Shown piece by piece: positions 1 to 8,095 of a stretch of 64,000 nt of DNA. The number at the start of each line of letters is the position of its first letter. Position 1 is the first letter of the stretch. Source of the stretch: Burkholderia latens. GTDB lineage: Bacteria; Pseudomonadota; Gammaproteobacteria; Burkholderiales; Burkholderiaceae. The stretch covers positions 1 through 64,000 of the forward strand of contig NZ_CP013438.1 of assembly GCF_001718795.1 (NCBI RefSeq). Reading direction: 5' to 3'. A program made the position numbers and the translations under genes. The notes under the pieces were generated by a model that was not told where the DNA came from, ran no database searches, and saw only the letters and a program-made list of their open reading frames with translations.

Positions 1-1362
1 TCAGGCCGCCCGCGATTGATTCAGCGTGAATGCAAGCAGGTCGCCATCGGTCGGCTCGCCCCAGGTCTTTTGCGCAAGCCAGTCGAAAAACGCCGTTTCT
101 GCCAGCTTGGATTCGAGCCCGCGCTTGCGCCAGTCGTCACGCAGATGCGAGCCCATTGTCGGCAACACTTCCGACTCGAACGACTCGCGCGCCACCTCGC
201 GCTCCGCGTCGCCCTGCTCCTCGTACAGCACCTTCGCTTCCTTGCGGCGGAACGCAGCGAATTCGCTCAACAACCGTGCCTTCAGATCGTCCGGCTGCGC
301 CGACACCGCCTTTGCCGACGGCGTGGAAGGCAGCGCATCGACGGACTCGACCGGCGGCGCATACCCCTTCTTCAGCGCATCCTTGAACAACGCGGGCGCG
401 CTGCGCACCGGCGGCAGCGTCGTGCTACGCATCCGCTGCTCGGTCATCTGCAGCGCCGCGCGAATCCGGTTTTCCTCGCTGTCCGCGTAGAGCGTCTGCG
501 CTTCCTTGAGCGGAATCCCGAGCTTCACCATCCGGTCGACCAACGTACTGTCGAACACGTTCGGATGCTCGTCGAGCGCGAGCATCGGCTGCTTGCGTTC
601 GGTCACACGGAACTGGATCTCCGCGACTCGCCGCCCTTCGCGATGCTCGATCAACTCGACGAAGATGTTCGTGACCGCGTTCACCTCGGCGATCGCCGGG
701 CGCAGATAGTCGCGCTTGAAATACTTGTACTCGCGCTTCGCCTCGTCGCCTGCTTCAGTATCGGGCGTGCCCGACAGGATCGGCCGCCACCATTCCCACG
801 GCTCGCGCATCGTCAGGTGGCTCGGGTTCGTCAGATAGCGCACGCAGATCTCGTACAGCGCGAGGCCGGCGCTGCTGCGCAGCTGGCTCTGAAACTGCAG
901 GCTCAGACGCGCGTATTGAACCGGATCGAGTAGCTTCTTCTTGATCTTCGGCGCGAACGAGAATTCAACCCATACCCGACGAGTAGCCGGGTCCTCGAGA
1001 ATTTCCGCATCGGCGATCAACGTCGAGATCCCCCACTTGCGGCCAGGCTTCTGGCTCGACGTGCCGGTGCTCCATTCGACCTGCACCGACACCATGCGGC
1101 GCAGGTGTTCCTTCACCAGTGCAGTGTCATTCGAATCGAACGCGGAATTGGCGACGATGTCCGACAGCAGCGCGCGATAGGTGTCGCCCGAGTCGTCGGC
1201 CTGCTGCGCGACGGCGAGCAGCACGTTGAACAGCTTGCGGGTCAGGAGCGTGATCTTGCCGCTCTTCGGCTGAATTGCGATCGCCTCGACGGCCTTCCGC
1301 AATTCGGCTGAACTGGCACTCACCACATCCACATCGGTCTTCTTGGCGCGCTTCGTGGCCAT
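1..1362 (-). CDS. repA: Replication initiator protein, Rep_3 family (secondary chromosome RepA)
   Basis: A 453-residue protein, complete within the window: its stop codon is the first three bases. The middle (about residues 50-260) has the tandem winged-helix arrangement of the Rep_3 initiators of iteron plasmids, including the stretch ALYEICVRYL followed by a WEWWRPIL segment and a conserved KYFKRDYLRPAI helix. The C-terminal 150 residues are charged and not recognised. Family knowledge: such proteins bind iterons as monomers to open the origin and as dimers to limit initiation. The gene reads away from the iteron array that starts about 120 bp upstream of its ATG, so the array probably contains both origin and repA operator. 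Partition genes would be expected further left, outside the window. Confidence 0.9.
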   Translation of the reverse strand: MATKRAKKTDVDVVSASSAELRKAVEAIAIQPKSGKITLLTRKLFNVLLAVAQQADDSGDTYRALLSDIVANSAFDSNDTALVKEHLRRMVSVQVEWSTGTSSQKPGRKWGISTLIADAEILEDPATRRVWVEFSFAPKIKKKLLDPVQYARLSLQFQSQLRSSAGLALYEICVRYLTNPSHLTMREPWEWWRPILSGTPDTEAGDEAKREYKYFKRDYLRPAIAEVNAVTNIFVELIEHREGRRVAEIQFRVTERKQPMLALDEHPNVFDSTLVDRMVKLGIPLKEAQTLYADSEENRIRAALQMTEQRMRSTTLPPVRSAPALFKDALKKGYAPPVESVDALPSTPSAKAVSAQPDDLKARLLSEFAAFRRKEAKVLYEEQGDAEREVARESFESEVLPTMGSHLRDDWRKRGLESKLAETAFFDWLAQKTWGEPTDGDLLAFTLNQSRAA

Positions 1363-1482
1363 GCGTCGGGTCGGAGGAGAAGTTTCACGGAAGGATAGCG
1401 CCTGTGGTGATGTGCGTCCAGAACGACATGCTCACCGTTGCCGGTGAAGTGCGCGTGCGAAACAGCGCTCACCCCAACCCAC

Positions 1483-2769
1483 TCCCGAAAATCCTCACCG
1501 GTCCGGATTTACGGCGTTTCCGACGCATCCAGACGTGTCGCGGGATGCGCGGATTCACAGATTTTCGCCTGTGCCGGACCCGTGCGGAACTTGCTCCCGT
1601 ATCAGCTCACCTTTCGATTTGTCGTAATTTTGCGACTGTACGGCGACACGCCGGCCATCGCATGCCGTCACTCGTCTGTGCCGTCCTGTATGCATGTACA
1701 GGCAGGATGGTGCCCGCGATTGCGGCCAGGTTTGCCGTGTACGAACACAGGCTCAAAAAGCCGTTGGCCGTAGGGACGACAGCGATTTCGCGCGCCGGCG
1801 CGCATTGTACAGCGCCTAGCAAGCAGCCAATCCCGAAAATTCTCACCTTACCGGCTCGATAAGCTGTGACGCGAGCACCCGGAATCCCGCGCCGCACGCG
1901 GTGCCGGCACAGCTGGCCTCCCGAAAAAGCTCACCTTATTGGAAAAAACGGCGCCGTAGCAGCCCGAGAAACGACTCCCGAAAAATCTCACCGTAACCGG
2001 CGCGGTATCAAAAATGTCAATCGCATCCGATACTTATGCGCGGATGGCCGCGACGCGGGCCCGGCGCTTCTCTCCCCGAAAAGCCTCACCTTTGCGGCAT
2101 CCACAGCGACGCAACACCTGTGCGAGGATTCCCGAAAATCCTCACCTGTGCCCAAGAGTGGCACAGCGGAAATTGGATTTCTGCCCCTTCCGGCGGGCTT
2201 TTCAGCGAATTCGACTGGTCGGTGCTCCCGTAAAGCCTCACCTGTGCACAATTTTTGCGCACAGAGGTCCCCCGAAAACCCTCACCTTTCAACCGAACGG
2301 CGCGCTGTGATCTACCTCCCGAAAAAGCTCACCCTAGTGAAACCGGCCTCGGCGAACGGGCAGTTTATCTCCCGAAAACCCTCACCTTCCTGCCGTCGAT
2401 GGACCTCCACTGCACTTTTACTGTGCAAAATGGCGGTCCGTTCCCGGAAATCCTCACAGCAAATCCTGGTCCAGTCCCGCGAAACCTCACCTTTGGCCTA
2501 AAGTGCCCAAAAGATAGGCAGAATCGGGGCACGAAGGAGGTCCCGCAAATTCTCACCTATGTCTGCACAGGCAGAAAACTGTGCGCGTAGGCACAGCGCG
2601 GGTTGTACGGCTGTGGTGTCCCGTAAACCCTCACCGTTCGGGAATCTCGTGTTTTACTGTGATCCCGAATCCGCTCACGACCTTTCCTGTATCGGCTCAC
2701 GCAACTTCCCGAACCCCATCACTTCAGCTCCCGCAGAAGATCACCTTGGTTCCCGTAAAACTTCACCTT
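1483..2769 (+). repeat. Iteron array, about 19 copies of a 19-bp repeat
   Basis: The consensus is TCCCGAAAANCCTCACCTT. Copies start at 1483, 1595, 1831, 1919, 1976, 2074, 2130, 2226, 2270, 2317, 2370, 2442, 2475, 2541, 2619, 2663, 2707, 2729 and 2751, all in the same orientation. The TCCCG and CTCACC blocks are strongest; the middle varies. Several start-to-start distances at the right end are 22, 44 or 66 bp (2226/2270, 2475/2541, 2619/2663/2707/2729/2751), that is, whole numbers of two helical turns. Degenerate members occur at 2442, 2663 and 2707. These are the expected binding sites of the adjacent Rep_3 initiator. Confidence 0.9.
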
Positions 2770-2804
2770 ATCGGCTGGAAACCCTTGATACGTAAGGCTG
2801 TGCC

Positions 2805-2870
2805 GTGGCGTTAACGTTTTTAACTAAGGGTTCAAGGGTGTTTACTTCTAATACTCTCAAGACATCGGTC
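2805..2870. other. AT-rich segment, candidate DNA unwinding element
   Basis: Immediately right of the last iteron the composition drops sharply in GC, with runs such as TTAACGTTTTTAACTAAGG and TTTACTTCTAATACTC. Position between iterons and a DnaA box is typical of a duplex unwinding element. This is inferred from composition and position only. Confidence 0.5.
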
Positions 2871-2876
2871 ACCGAG

Positions 2877-2885
2877 TTTTCCACA
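2877..2885 (+). promoter_or_regulatory. DnaA box
   Basis: TTTTCCACA, one mismatch from the TTATCCACA consensus, directly beside the AT-rich segment. It is the only good DnaA-box match I see in the origin region. Confidence 0.55.
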
Positions 2886-3111
2886 GATACCCCAACGCCT
2901 GAACACCGATCGGCTACGATGACGATCGCGATGTGAAACAAATGCCCTTTTTTCGTGCTTGCCAGAAAATCCTTTGGGAACAATGGATTAGGCAACTTTC
3001 TTCGCTTTGTTTCACGAAATCCGGCCATGGGATCGCCGGGACCGGCTCACGCATGCGGTTTCCAGCCACAGCGACGTAAATGCGCCACAGTCGACGGCAA
3101 TCGGTATCAAA

Positions 3112-3123
3112 AAATACGTATTT
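3112..3123. promoter_or_regulatory. Perfect 12-bp palindrome, candidate KfrA-type operator
   Basis: AAATACGTATTT lies 21 bp upstream of the proposed KfrA-like start codon and overlaps the likely promoter. KfrA proteins of plasmids repress their own gene by binding palindromes at the promoter, so this is the natural operator candidate. The assignment is inference from position. Confidence 0.5.
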
Positions 3124-3144
3124 CGTTATGATCTCAACATCTCA

Positions 3145-4344
3145 ATGTCTGTGAGTGTTGTCATGACGCTGGATGAAATGCGGGAAGCTATCCGTGGTGA
3201 GCTCGAATCCCTGCGCGCAAGCGGCGCGCGCCGCCAGGAGTTGTCACTCCATGCGTGCAAGCGCCTGTTTTTCGACCTCGGTATCCGGCCGTCGGCCGCC
3301 AGCGTTCGAGATCTCACGCAGACGGGCAGTGCGAGCGACATCCCGAAAGATATCGATCACTTCTGGGAGCGGATTCGTTCCGCGTCTAAAGTCCGGCTCG
3401 ACGGCGCGGCCATCCCGAAAGCGGTAGAGGAAAAGGCGGGAGCATTGCTCGGCGCGTTATATGAAGAAGCATTGAAGGCGGCACGGGAAAGTCTCGATGT
3501 CGACCGGGAGCAGGTCCGCGCGGGCATAGCCGATGCGGAACAGCGATTGCGCGACGCCACGGTCCGCCAGGAAACCCTTGAAGCGGCGCTGGCTCGCAGT
3601 GAAACCCGCAACGATCAACTGCAGGCCCGCGTGACCGAACTCGAAGTGCAGCTTGCGTCGCAATCGACGCACGGTTCGGCAAACGAAGCAACGCTGCTCA
3701 CCACGGTCGCCCGGCTCGAAAAGGAACTGGCCGCGATGGCAGGCCGCGTCGACGTCGAACAGACACAGAATGCCGCGCTGCGCGAGCGAATCGATACGCT
3801 GCAAGCCGAATTGCAACAGCGAACCGAGCACTACGCGCAGCAAATCAAGGATGCGGTGGCCGAAGCCGAACGCCGCGTGAAGCCGATGCTTGTCGAACTG
3901 GACTCGCTGCGCAGCATGGCGTCGACTTACCAAAGCGGATTACGCGACGTGCAACGCAAGGAATTCGATTTTCTTCAGCAATTGAGCGCAGCCAAGACAC
4001 GTGCCGACCGGCTCGAGGAACAGTTGCGCACGCAGAGCGACGAACTCGAACGCGCGACGCGCGATCTCCATGCGCTGCAGGCCAGCCGCGGCATGAATCC
4101 GGAAATTTCGGCGCTGATTCGGCGTCTGGCCGACGCCGGTCAACTCGACGCAGCAGCGTTTGCAGCGATCGGTACGTCGATGGACCACGACACGCCGGTA
4201 CCGAACCAATGTCCACGTTGTGACGGCGAACCAGAACTTTCGCATGGCGCTGACGGGTTCGAAGTGTCTTGCCCCGAATGCGAACATGCGTCGGGACCTT
4301 GGCCGTCCCGATTCGAAGCGGTCGCGCGCTTTACTCACGACTGA
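3145..4344 (+). CDS. KfrA-like DNA-binding coiled-coil protein
   Basis: A 399-residue protein from the ATG at 3145 (an in-frame ATG at 3163 is an alternative). The N-terminal 110 residues match the KfrA_N domain of plasmid replication regions (MTLDEMREAIRGELE, then SLHACKRLFFDLGIRPS with a helix-turn-helix). Residues about 110-330 form a long Ala/Glu/Arg/Gln-rich coiled coil with heptad character. The last 45 residues contain two CPxC pairs (CPRC and CPEC), a small zinc-ribbon-like end not usual in plasmid KfrA. KfrA proteins of IncP plasmids autoregulate and help organise plasmid DNA for partition. Position beside the origin and divergent from repA suggests a role in origin structure or segregation. 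Confidence 0.75.
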   Translation: MSVSVVMTLDEMREAIRGELESLRASGARRQELSLHACKRLFFDLGIRPSAASVRDLTQTGSASDIPKDIDHFWERIRSASKVRLDGAAIPKAVEEKAGALLGALYEEALKAARESLDVDREQVRAGIADAEQRLRDATVRQETLEAALARSETRNDQLQARVTELEVQLASQSTHGSANEATLLTTVARLEKELAAMAGRVDVEQTQNAALRERIDTLQAELQQRTEHYAQQIKDAVAEAERRVKPMLVELDSLRSMASTYQSGLRDVQRKEFDFLQQLSAAKTRADRLEEQLRTQSDELERATRDLHALQASRGMNPEISALIRRLADAGQLDAAAFAAIGTSMDHDTPVPNQCPRCDGEPELSHGADGFEVSCPECEHASGPWPSRFEAVARFTHD

Positions 4345-4370
4345 CGCGTTGACGCGCACAGCGATCACAC

Positions 4371-4389
4371 AGGTGAGACTTTCCGGGAA
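4371..4389 (-). repeat. Dispersed iteron copy, inverted orientation
   Basis: AGGTGAGACTTTCCGGGAA is the reverse complement of the origin iteron with the GGTGAG block intact and one slip in the CGGGA block. It lies 27 bp after the KfrA-like stop codon and starts 24 bp before a second copy. Confidence 0.75.
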
Positions 4390-4394
4390 GCTTG

Positions 4395-4413
4395 AGGTGA
4401 GGTTTTTCGGGAG
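4395..4413 (-). repeat. Dispersed iteron copy, inverted orientation
   Basis: AGGTGAGGTTTTTCGGGAG is a full match to the reverse complement of the origin iteron consensus. It forms a pair with the copy at 4371 in the gap between the KfrA-like gene and the convergent recombinase-like gene. Confidence 0.85.
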
Positions 4414-4442
4414 CTGCGAAACGGTGAGGCCACATCGCACAA

Positions 4443-4475
4443 GGCTGCTCACGGATCATGTCGTCGTGAGCAGCC
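4443..4475. terminator. Inverted repeat between convergent genes, likely bidirectional terminator
   Basis: GGCTGCTCACG and CGTGAGCAGCC form a perfect 11-bp stem around an 11-nt loop, between the ends of two convergent genes. There is no T tract, so termination is inferred from position. Confidence 0.55.
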
Positions 4476-4484
4476 GACGCCGCA

Positions 4485-5498
4485 TCAGTGAGTTTCGTCC
4501 AGATCCGGTGCGTCACCGTTCGTGAGACTTTCCCGCCAGTTTTTCCATGCGCGGTGCAGGCGGTTCGACGAGATCGGCCGCATGAAGCCGAGCCATTTGC
4601 CGACGCGTTCGGGCGGCACGTCGTGTTCAAACAGTTCGGCTGCATAGGTGTTACGCAGCGTTTGCGGGCTCGCGCGTGCGGTGCGCGACGATGTGAGCCC
4701 GGCGGATTCGACGATCGCATCGATCGCGCGCAACATCGTTGCCTTGTGCATTGGCCGCCCTGTGTGGGATGCCGGAAACACGAGTTCTCCCGGAATCTCC
4801 TGGCGCTTGCGCTCAACGAGCCACGCTTCAAGCAACGCGATCGCAAATGAAGCAAGATGGGTTTCGCGCGCGAAATCGGGATGCGTCGACGGGATCTGCA
4901 GCGACGTTCCACTCGTATTGATGCAACTAATTGTGAGCACGCGCGCTTCGCCGGTTTTCACGCCGGCACCGAGAAACGCGGCGACGAGCGCACGGTCGCG
5001 GCGTTCTTTCCAGTACGCGGCGCCGGATACACCGATCGGCGAGAACAAGTAGGCCAGCAATTTCGCGCGCTCGGCCGGCGTGAGGAAGCCGGTCGGCTCG
5101 TTGTCTCGCGCCTGACGCCAGTTCGCTTCGCCATCCTGAGCAATGAAGCGCGCAGGGTTGGTGGATGCGAGCTCGGTGCGGCGGATATGGTCGAGAACGC
5201 GCTCGATCAAACGGAGATAGCGCATGCGCTGGGTTTTCCGGATCGGAAGCTCGGCGACGAAGTTCGCGATTGACGCGGTGTCGACCGTGGCGAGATTCTT
5301 CTGATGCGCGCGCAGCCACGCGAGAAACGCCCCCCATTGGGCGCGGTAGACGTCGGCCGATGAGCGGCGGTAGTCCTGCATCGCGAGCCACGCATCGAAT
5401 GCGGTTTCCGGCGACAAGATCCAGTCGGAGGCGCCGCGGTCGAACAGATCTTTTTCTTCTGGACGAGCCGGCGTGTCGAGTGACGTAGGAGGGGACAT
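4485..5498 (-). CDS. Tyrosine-recombinase-like protein with degenerate active site
   Basis: A 337-residue protein with the two-domain layout of phage integrase/Xer recombinases: an N-terminal SAM-like DNA-binding domain (about 30-110) and a catalytic fold (about 135-325, starting TGFLTPAERAKLL). Aligning the conserved boxes by eye, the first catalytic arginine (normally TGLRxSE) is lysine (AGVKTGE, K181), the box II histidine (HxLRH) is glutamine (PQTLRN, Q279) while its arginine R282 is kept, the LGH histidine is phenylalanine (LGF, F305), and no tyrosine follows where the nucleophile should be (ISSNRLHRAW). A working strand-exchange enzyme is therefore unlikely, although the frame is intact. 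It may act as a DNA-binding protein. It lies downstream of the LexA-box gene, both reading towards the origin. Confidence 0.7.
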   Translation of the reverse strand: MSPPTSLDTPARPEEKDLFDRGASDWILSPETAFDAWLAMQDYRRSSADVYRAQWGAFLAWLRAHQKNLATVDTASIANFVAELPIRKTQRMRYLRLIERVLDHIRRTELASTNPARFIAQDGEANWRQARDNEPTGFLTPAERAKLLAYLFSPIGVSGAAYWKERRDRALVAAFLGAGVKTGEARVLTISCINTSGTSLQIPSTHPDFARETHLASFAIALLEAWLVERKRQEIPGELVFPASHTGRPMHKATMLRAIDAIVESAGLTSSRTARASPQTLRNTYAAELFEHDVPPERVGKWLGFMRPISSNRLHRAWKNWRESLTNGDAPDLDETH

Positions 5499-5603
5499 GG
5501 TATTTATTCCGTTAGTTGCGTATATGGTAGCCCTTTGCGCAACATCGCGGGCGGCGACACTGCAACGGTCCGCCGCCGGTTTTGGGAATGTCGACGCGCG
5601 GCG

Positions 5604-5981
5604 TCAGTCGCCCCAAGCCTTCGACGGACGATGCGTTCGCTCGCGGGGCGCAGCTTCTTGCGAATCCGCGGCCGCTTCATACGCGAGAACCGCGAACGAG
5701 AACACGGCGGGCAGCGCATTCGACCGGCCGAAGTCGATCGGATCGTCCGTTTCGGGGAAAGTCATGTCCGACGGCCGTTCGAACAGTTGGCGCATGCCCG
5801 CGTCGTGCCGGCTTGCAAAGCCGAGATCGGCGAGCGCTTCGGCTTCGATCGCGTGCAGCAGACGCCACGACAGCGGCACGCGCTGACGAATGTAGCGCGC
5901 GGCAATGTGGCGAACGATCAGTTCGAGGTCGTGCGCGGCAGCCTTGAAGCTGAGCGCGGCCAAATCTTGTTCTTCTGTCAT
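5604..5981 (-). CDS. Conserved-looking hypothetical protein, 125 aa, preceded by a LexA box
   Basis: I do not recognise this protein. It is predicted mostly helical (MTEEQDLAALSFKAAAHDLE, then an Arg/Leu/Ala-rich middle) with a charged C-terminus and no signal peptide or membrane segment. The start at 5981 was chosen because the coding-like sequence begins there, in the gap after the upstream regulator. A LexA-type box sits about 75 bp upstream at 6054-6069. The recombinase-like gene follows after 105 bp on the same strand, so the two may form an SOS-responsive unit. Confidence 0.65.
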   Translation of the reverse strand: MTEEQDLAALSFKAAAHDLELIVRHIAARYIRQRVPLSWRLLHAIEAEALADLGFASRHDAGMRQLFERPSDMTFPETDDPIDFGRSNALPAVFSFAVLAYEAAADSQEAAPRERTHRPSKAWGD

Positions 5982-6053
5982 TGCAGGCTCCTGTCGACCG
6001 CCGCAGCGCCTCGGTGCGCCGCAGCGGCCAATGCATGGCGGAATGTCCGTATA

Positions 6054-6069
6054 CTGTACAAATATACAG
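6054..6069 (-). promoter_or_regulatory. LexA (SOS) box
   Basis: Read on the minus strand: CTGTATATTTGTACAG, a perfect CTGT-N8-ACAG with an AT-rich spacer, embedded in the longer dyad ACTGTA/TACAGT. It is placed 73 bp upstream of the 125-residue gene and downstream of the XRE regulator stop codon, so it should control the leftward genes. Confidence 0.75.
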
Positions 6070-6109
6070 TTATTTCCGCAACTGGCCGTTCGGCCAGCTA
6101 GGCGCCGCG

Positions 6110-6721
6110 TCAACGATGAATCACGATCAGCAGTGCACGCGCCTCGGCTTTGCCGGGGTTGCGGATCGCGTGCGGCGTGTCGGCCGGGTAGCGCGCGGTA
6201 TCGCCGGCCTTCAGGCGTCGGCTGGCCGCTGCGGCTTCGATTTCCATCGCGCCTTGCAGCACGGTCAGGTGCTCGCGTGTTCCGGGCTCGTGCGCGTTCG
6301 ATACGAGCGCGCCGCCGCCCGGAAGCGTCAGCTCGTACCACTCGAACTTGCCGGCCAGGTCGATCGGGCCCCATACGCGCAGCTGGTAGCGGCCGTCGTG
6401 GCCGGCGAGCGTCGGGATGTCGTGCGGGCCGTCCACGCGGATCGTCTCCGGCGCTTTCGGCTGCGAGAACAGTTCGTCGAGGGTGATGCCGAGCGCGTTC
6501 GTGAGCCGCCACGCAACGGCGATCGTGGGGTTTGCCTTGTCGCGCTCGATCTCGGAGAGCATCGACTTCGACACGCCGGCCGCGCGCGACAGGTCGTCGA
6601 GCGTCAGCTTGCGCTCGTTGCGCAGGCGCTGGATTTGCTCGCCGACGCGAGGCGGCGTCACGCCCGGCGGCTGCGGTGCGGCGCCGGCGGGCGTGCGCCG
6701 CGACGCGGAGGAACTTGCCAT
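6110..6721 (-). CDS. XRE-family regulator with cupin sensor domain
   Basis: A 203-residue protein. After a Pro/Ala-rich leader, residues about 26-85 form an HTH_3/XRE domain (IQRLRNERKLTLDDLSRAAGVSKS with SEIERDKANPTI). Residues about 115-200 form a small double-stranded beta-helix cupin (HEPGTREHLTVLQG, then DTARYPADTPHAIRNP). This architecture is common in regulators of amino-acid and polyamine catabolism, where the cupin senses the substrate. It is divergent from kbl-tdh with a perfect palindrome between, so it most likely regulates threonine breakdown and itself. Confidence 0.85.
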   Translation of the reverse strand: MASSSASRRTPAGAAPQPPGVTPPRVGEQIQRLRNERKLTLDDLSRAAGVSKSMLSEIERDKANPTIAVAWRLTNALGITLDELFSQPKAPETIRVDGPHDIPTLAGHDGRYQLRVWGPIDLAGKFEWYELTLPGGGALVSNAHEPGTREHLTVLQGAMEIEAAAASRRLKAGDTARYPADTPHAIRNPGKAEARALLIVIHR

Positions 6722-6747
6722 TTGGTTTCCGTTCGCTTAGAGTTGTT

Positions 6748-6777
6748 CGATATTCCGAATTCTAGTTCGGAATATCG
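6748..6777. promoter_or_regulatory. Perfect 12-bp-arm inverted repeat, operator of the XRE regulator
   Basis: CGATATTCCGAA and TTCGGAATATCG are exact reverse complements separated by TTCTAG, in the gap between the divergent regulator (start 6721) and kbl (start 6883). The symmetry fits a dimeric HTH protein controlling both directions. Confidence 0.75.
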
Positions 6778-6882
6778 GATAAATGCGGTCAATCGAACGA
6801 CCGACTATAACAGTAGCAGGCCGCCGCGCCGCTGCCACGAGCGGCGCGCGTCGGCATGCGAATCCCTGTCAGGAGCTTTGCG

Positions 6883-8082
6883 ATGCGTGATGCCTTTCTC
6901 GCCCAGGTGCGCGGGACGCTCGACCAGATCCGCGCGGACGGTTTTTACAAGACCGAGCGCGAGATTGCGAGTCCCCAGGCGGCGGCCGTGCGGCTCGCCG
7001 GCGGTGCCGGCGTGCTGAATTTCTGCGCGAACAACTATCTGGGTCTGGCGAACGATCCGCGCCTGATCGCCGCGGCGCAGGCCGGGCTGGATCAGGACGG
7101 CTTCGGCATGGCATCGGTGCGCTTCATCTGCGGCACGCAAACCGTGCACAAGCAGCTCGAAAGCGCGCTCGCGTCGTTTCTGGGCACCGAGGACAGCATT
7201 CTCTATTCGAGCTGCTTCGACGCGAACGGCGGCCTGTTCGAGACGCTGCTCGACGAGAACGATGCGGTGATCAGCGACGAGCTGAACCACGCGAGCATCA
7301 TTGACGGCATCCGCCTTTGCAAGGCGAAGCGCTTCCGCTACAAGAACAACGATTTGTCGGACCTCGAGGCGAAGCTGAAGGAAGCCGACGCCGCCGGCGC
7401 GCGCCACAAGCTGATCGCGACCGATGGCGTGTTCTCGATGGACGGCATCATCGCCGATCTGAAAGGCATCTGCGACCTCGCCGATCGTTACGGTGCGCTC
7501 GTGATGGTCGACGATTCGCACGCGGTCGGCTTCATCGGCGCGCATGGCCGCGGCACGCCCGAGCACTGCGGCGTCGACGGCCGCGTCGACATCATCACCG
7601 GCACGCTCGGCAAGGCGCTCGGCGGCGCATCGGGGGGCTACGTCGCGGCCCGGCGCGAGATCGTCGAACTGCTGCGCCAGCGTTCGCGTCCGTACCTGTT
7701 CTCGAACACGCTCACGCCTAGCATTGCCGCTGCGTCGCTGAAGGTGCTGGAACTGCTCGGCAGCGACGAAGGCGCGAAGCTTCGCGAACGCGTGCGCGAG
7801 AACGGCGTGCGGTTCCGCGAGCAGATGACCGCTGCGGGCTTCACGCTCGTACCGGGCGCGCATCCGATCATTCCGGTGATGCTGGGCGACGCGCAGCTCG
7901 CGACGAACATGGCCGACAAGCTGCTCGCCGAAGGCGTCTACGTGATCGGCTTCTCGTTCCCGGTCGTGCCGCGCGGCCGCGCGCGGATCCGCACGCAAAT
8001 GAGCGCCGCGCATACGCCCGAACAGATCGATCAGGCGGTCGCCGCGTTCGTGCGCGTCGGCAAGTCGCTCGGCATCGTCTGA
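6883..8082 (+). CDS. kbl: 2-amino-3-ketobutyrate CoA ligase (glycine C-acetyltransferase)
   Basis: A 399-residue PLP enzyme of the alpha-oxoamine synthase family. It splits 2-amino-3-ketobutyrate, made from threonine by Tdh, with CoA into glycine and acetyl-CoA. The start at 6883 gives [20 protein letters not shown], matching the usual Kbl N-terminus and length, with CAGGAG upstream. Diagnostic segments are [15 protein letters not shown], the [10 protein letters not shown] motif and the PLP lysine in [10 protein letters not shown]. The gene tdh follows after 13 bp, the normal two-gene threonine degradation operon. Confidence 0.97.
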   Translation: MRDAFLAQVRGTLDQIRADGFYKTEREIASPQAAAVRLAGGAGVLNFCANNYLGLANDPRLIAAAQAGLDQDGFGMASVRFICGTQTVHKQLESALASFLGTEDSILYSSCFDANGGLFETLLDENDAVISDELNHASIIDGIRLCKAKRFRYKNNDLSDLEAKLKEADAAGARHKLIATDGVFSMDGIIADLKGICDLADRYGALVMVDDSHAVGFIGAHGRGTPEHCGVDGRVDIITGTLGKALGGASGGYVAARREIVELLRQRSRPYLFSNTLTPSIAAASLKVLELLGSDEGAKLRERVRENGVRFREQMTAAGFTLVPGAHPIIPVMLGDAQLATNMADKLLAEGVYVIGFSFPVVPRGRARIRTQMSAAHTPEQIDQAVAAFVRVGKSLGIV

Positions 8083-8095
8083 CGGAGGCGCGAAC

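Larger units (their letters stand above)
1363..3144. other. Replication origin region of the secondary chromosome (gene-free)
   Basis: About 1.8 kb without a convincing gene, lying between the divergent initiator and KfrA-like genes. It holds the iteron array (1483-2769), an AT-rich segment (about 2805-2870), a DnaA-box match (2877-2885) and a perfect palindrome (3112-3123). Open frames crossing it are short and run through the repeats. The arrangement initiator gene, iterons, AT-rich DNA, DnaA box is that of a plasmid-type or chromid origin. Calling it the chromosome 2 origin, rather than that of a plasmid, rests on the core-metabolic genes alongside. Confidence 0.85.

Noticed and set aside
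4500..4540. A partial iteron-like GTGAGACTTTCCCG at the end of the recombinase-like gene
   Set aside because: Only one of the two conserved blocks matches, it lies within coding sequence, and the second block is inverted in sense.
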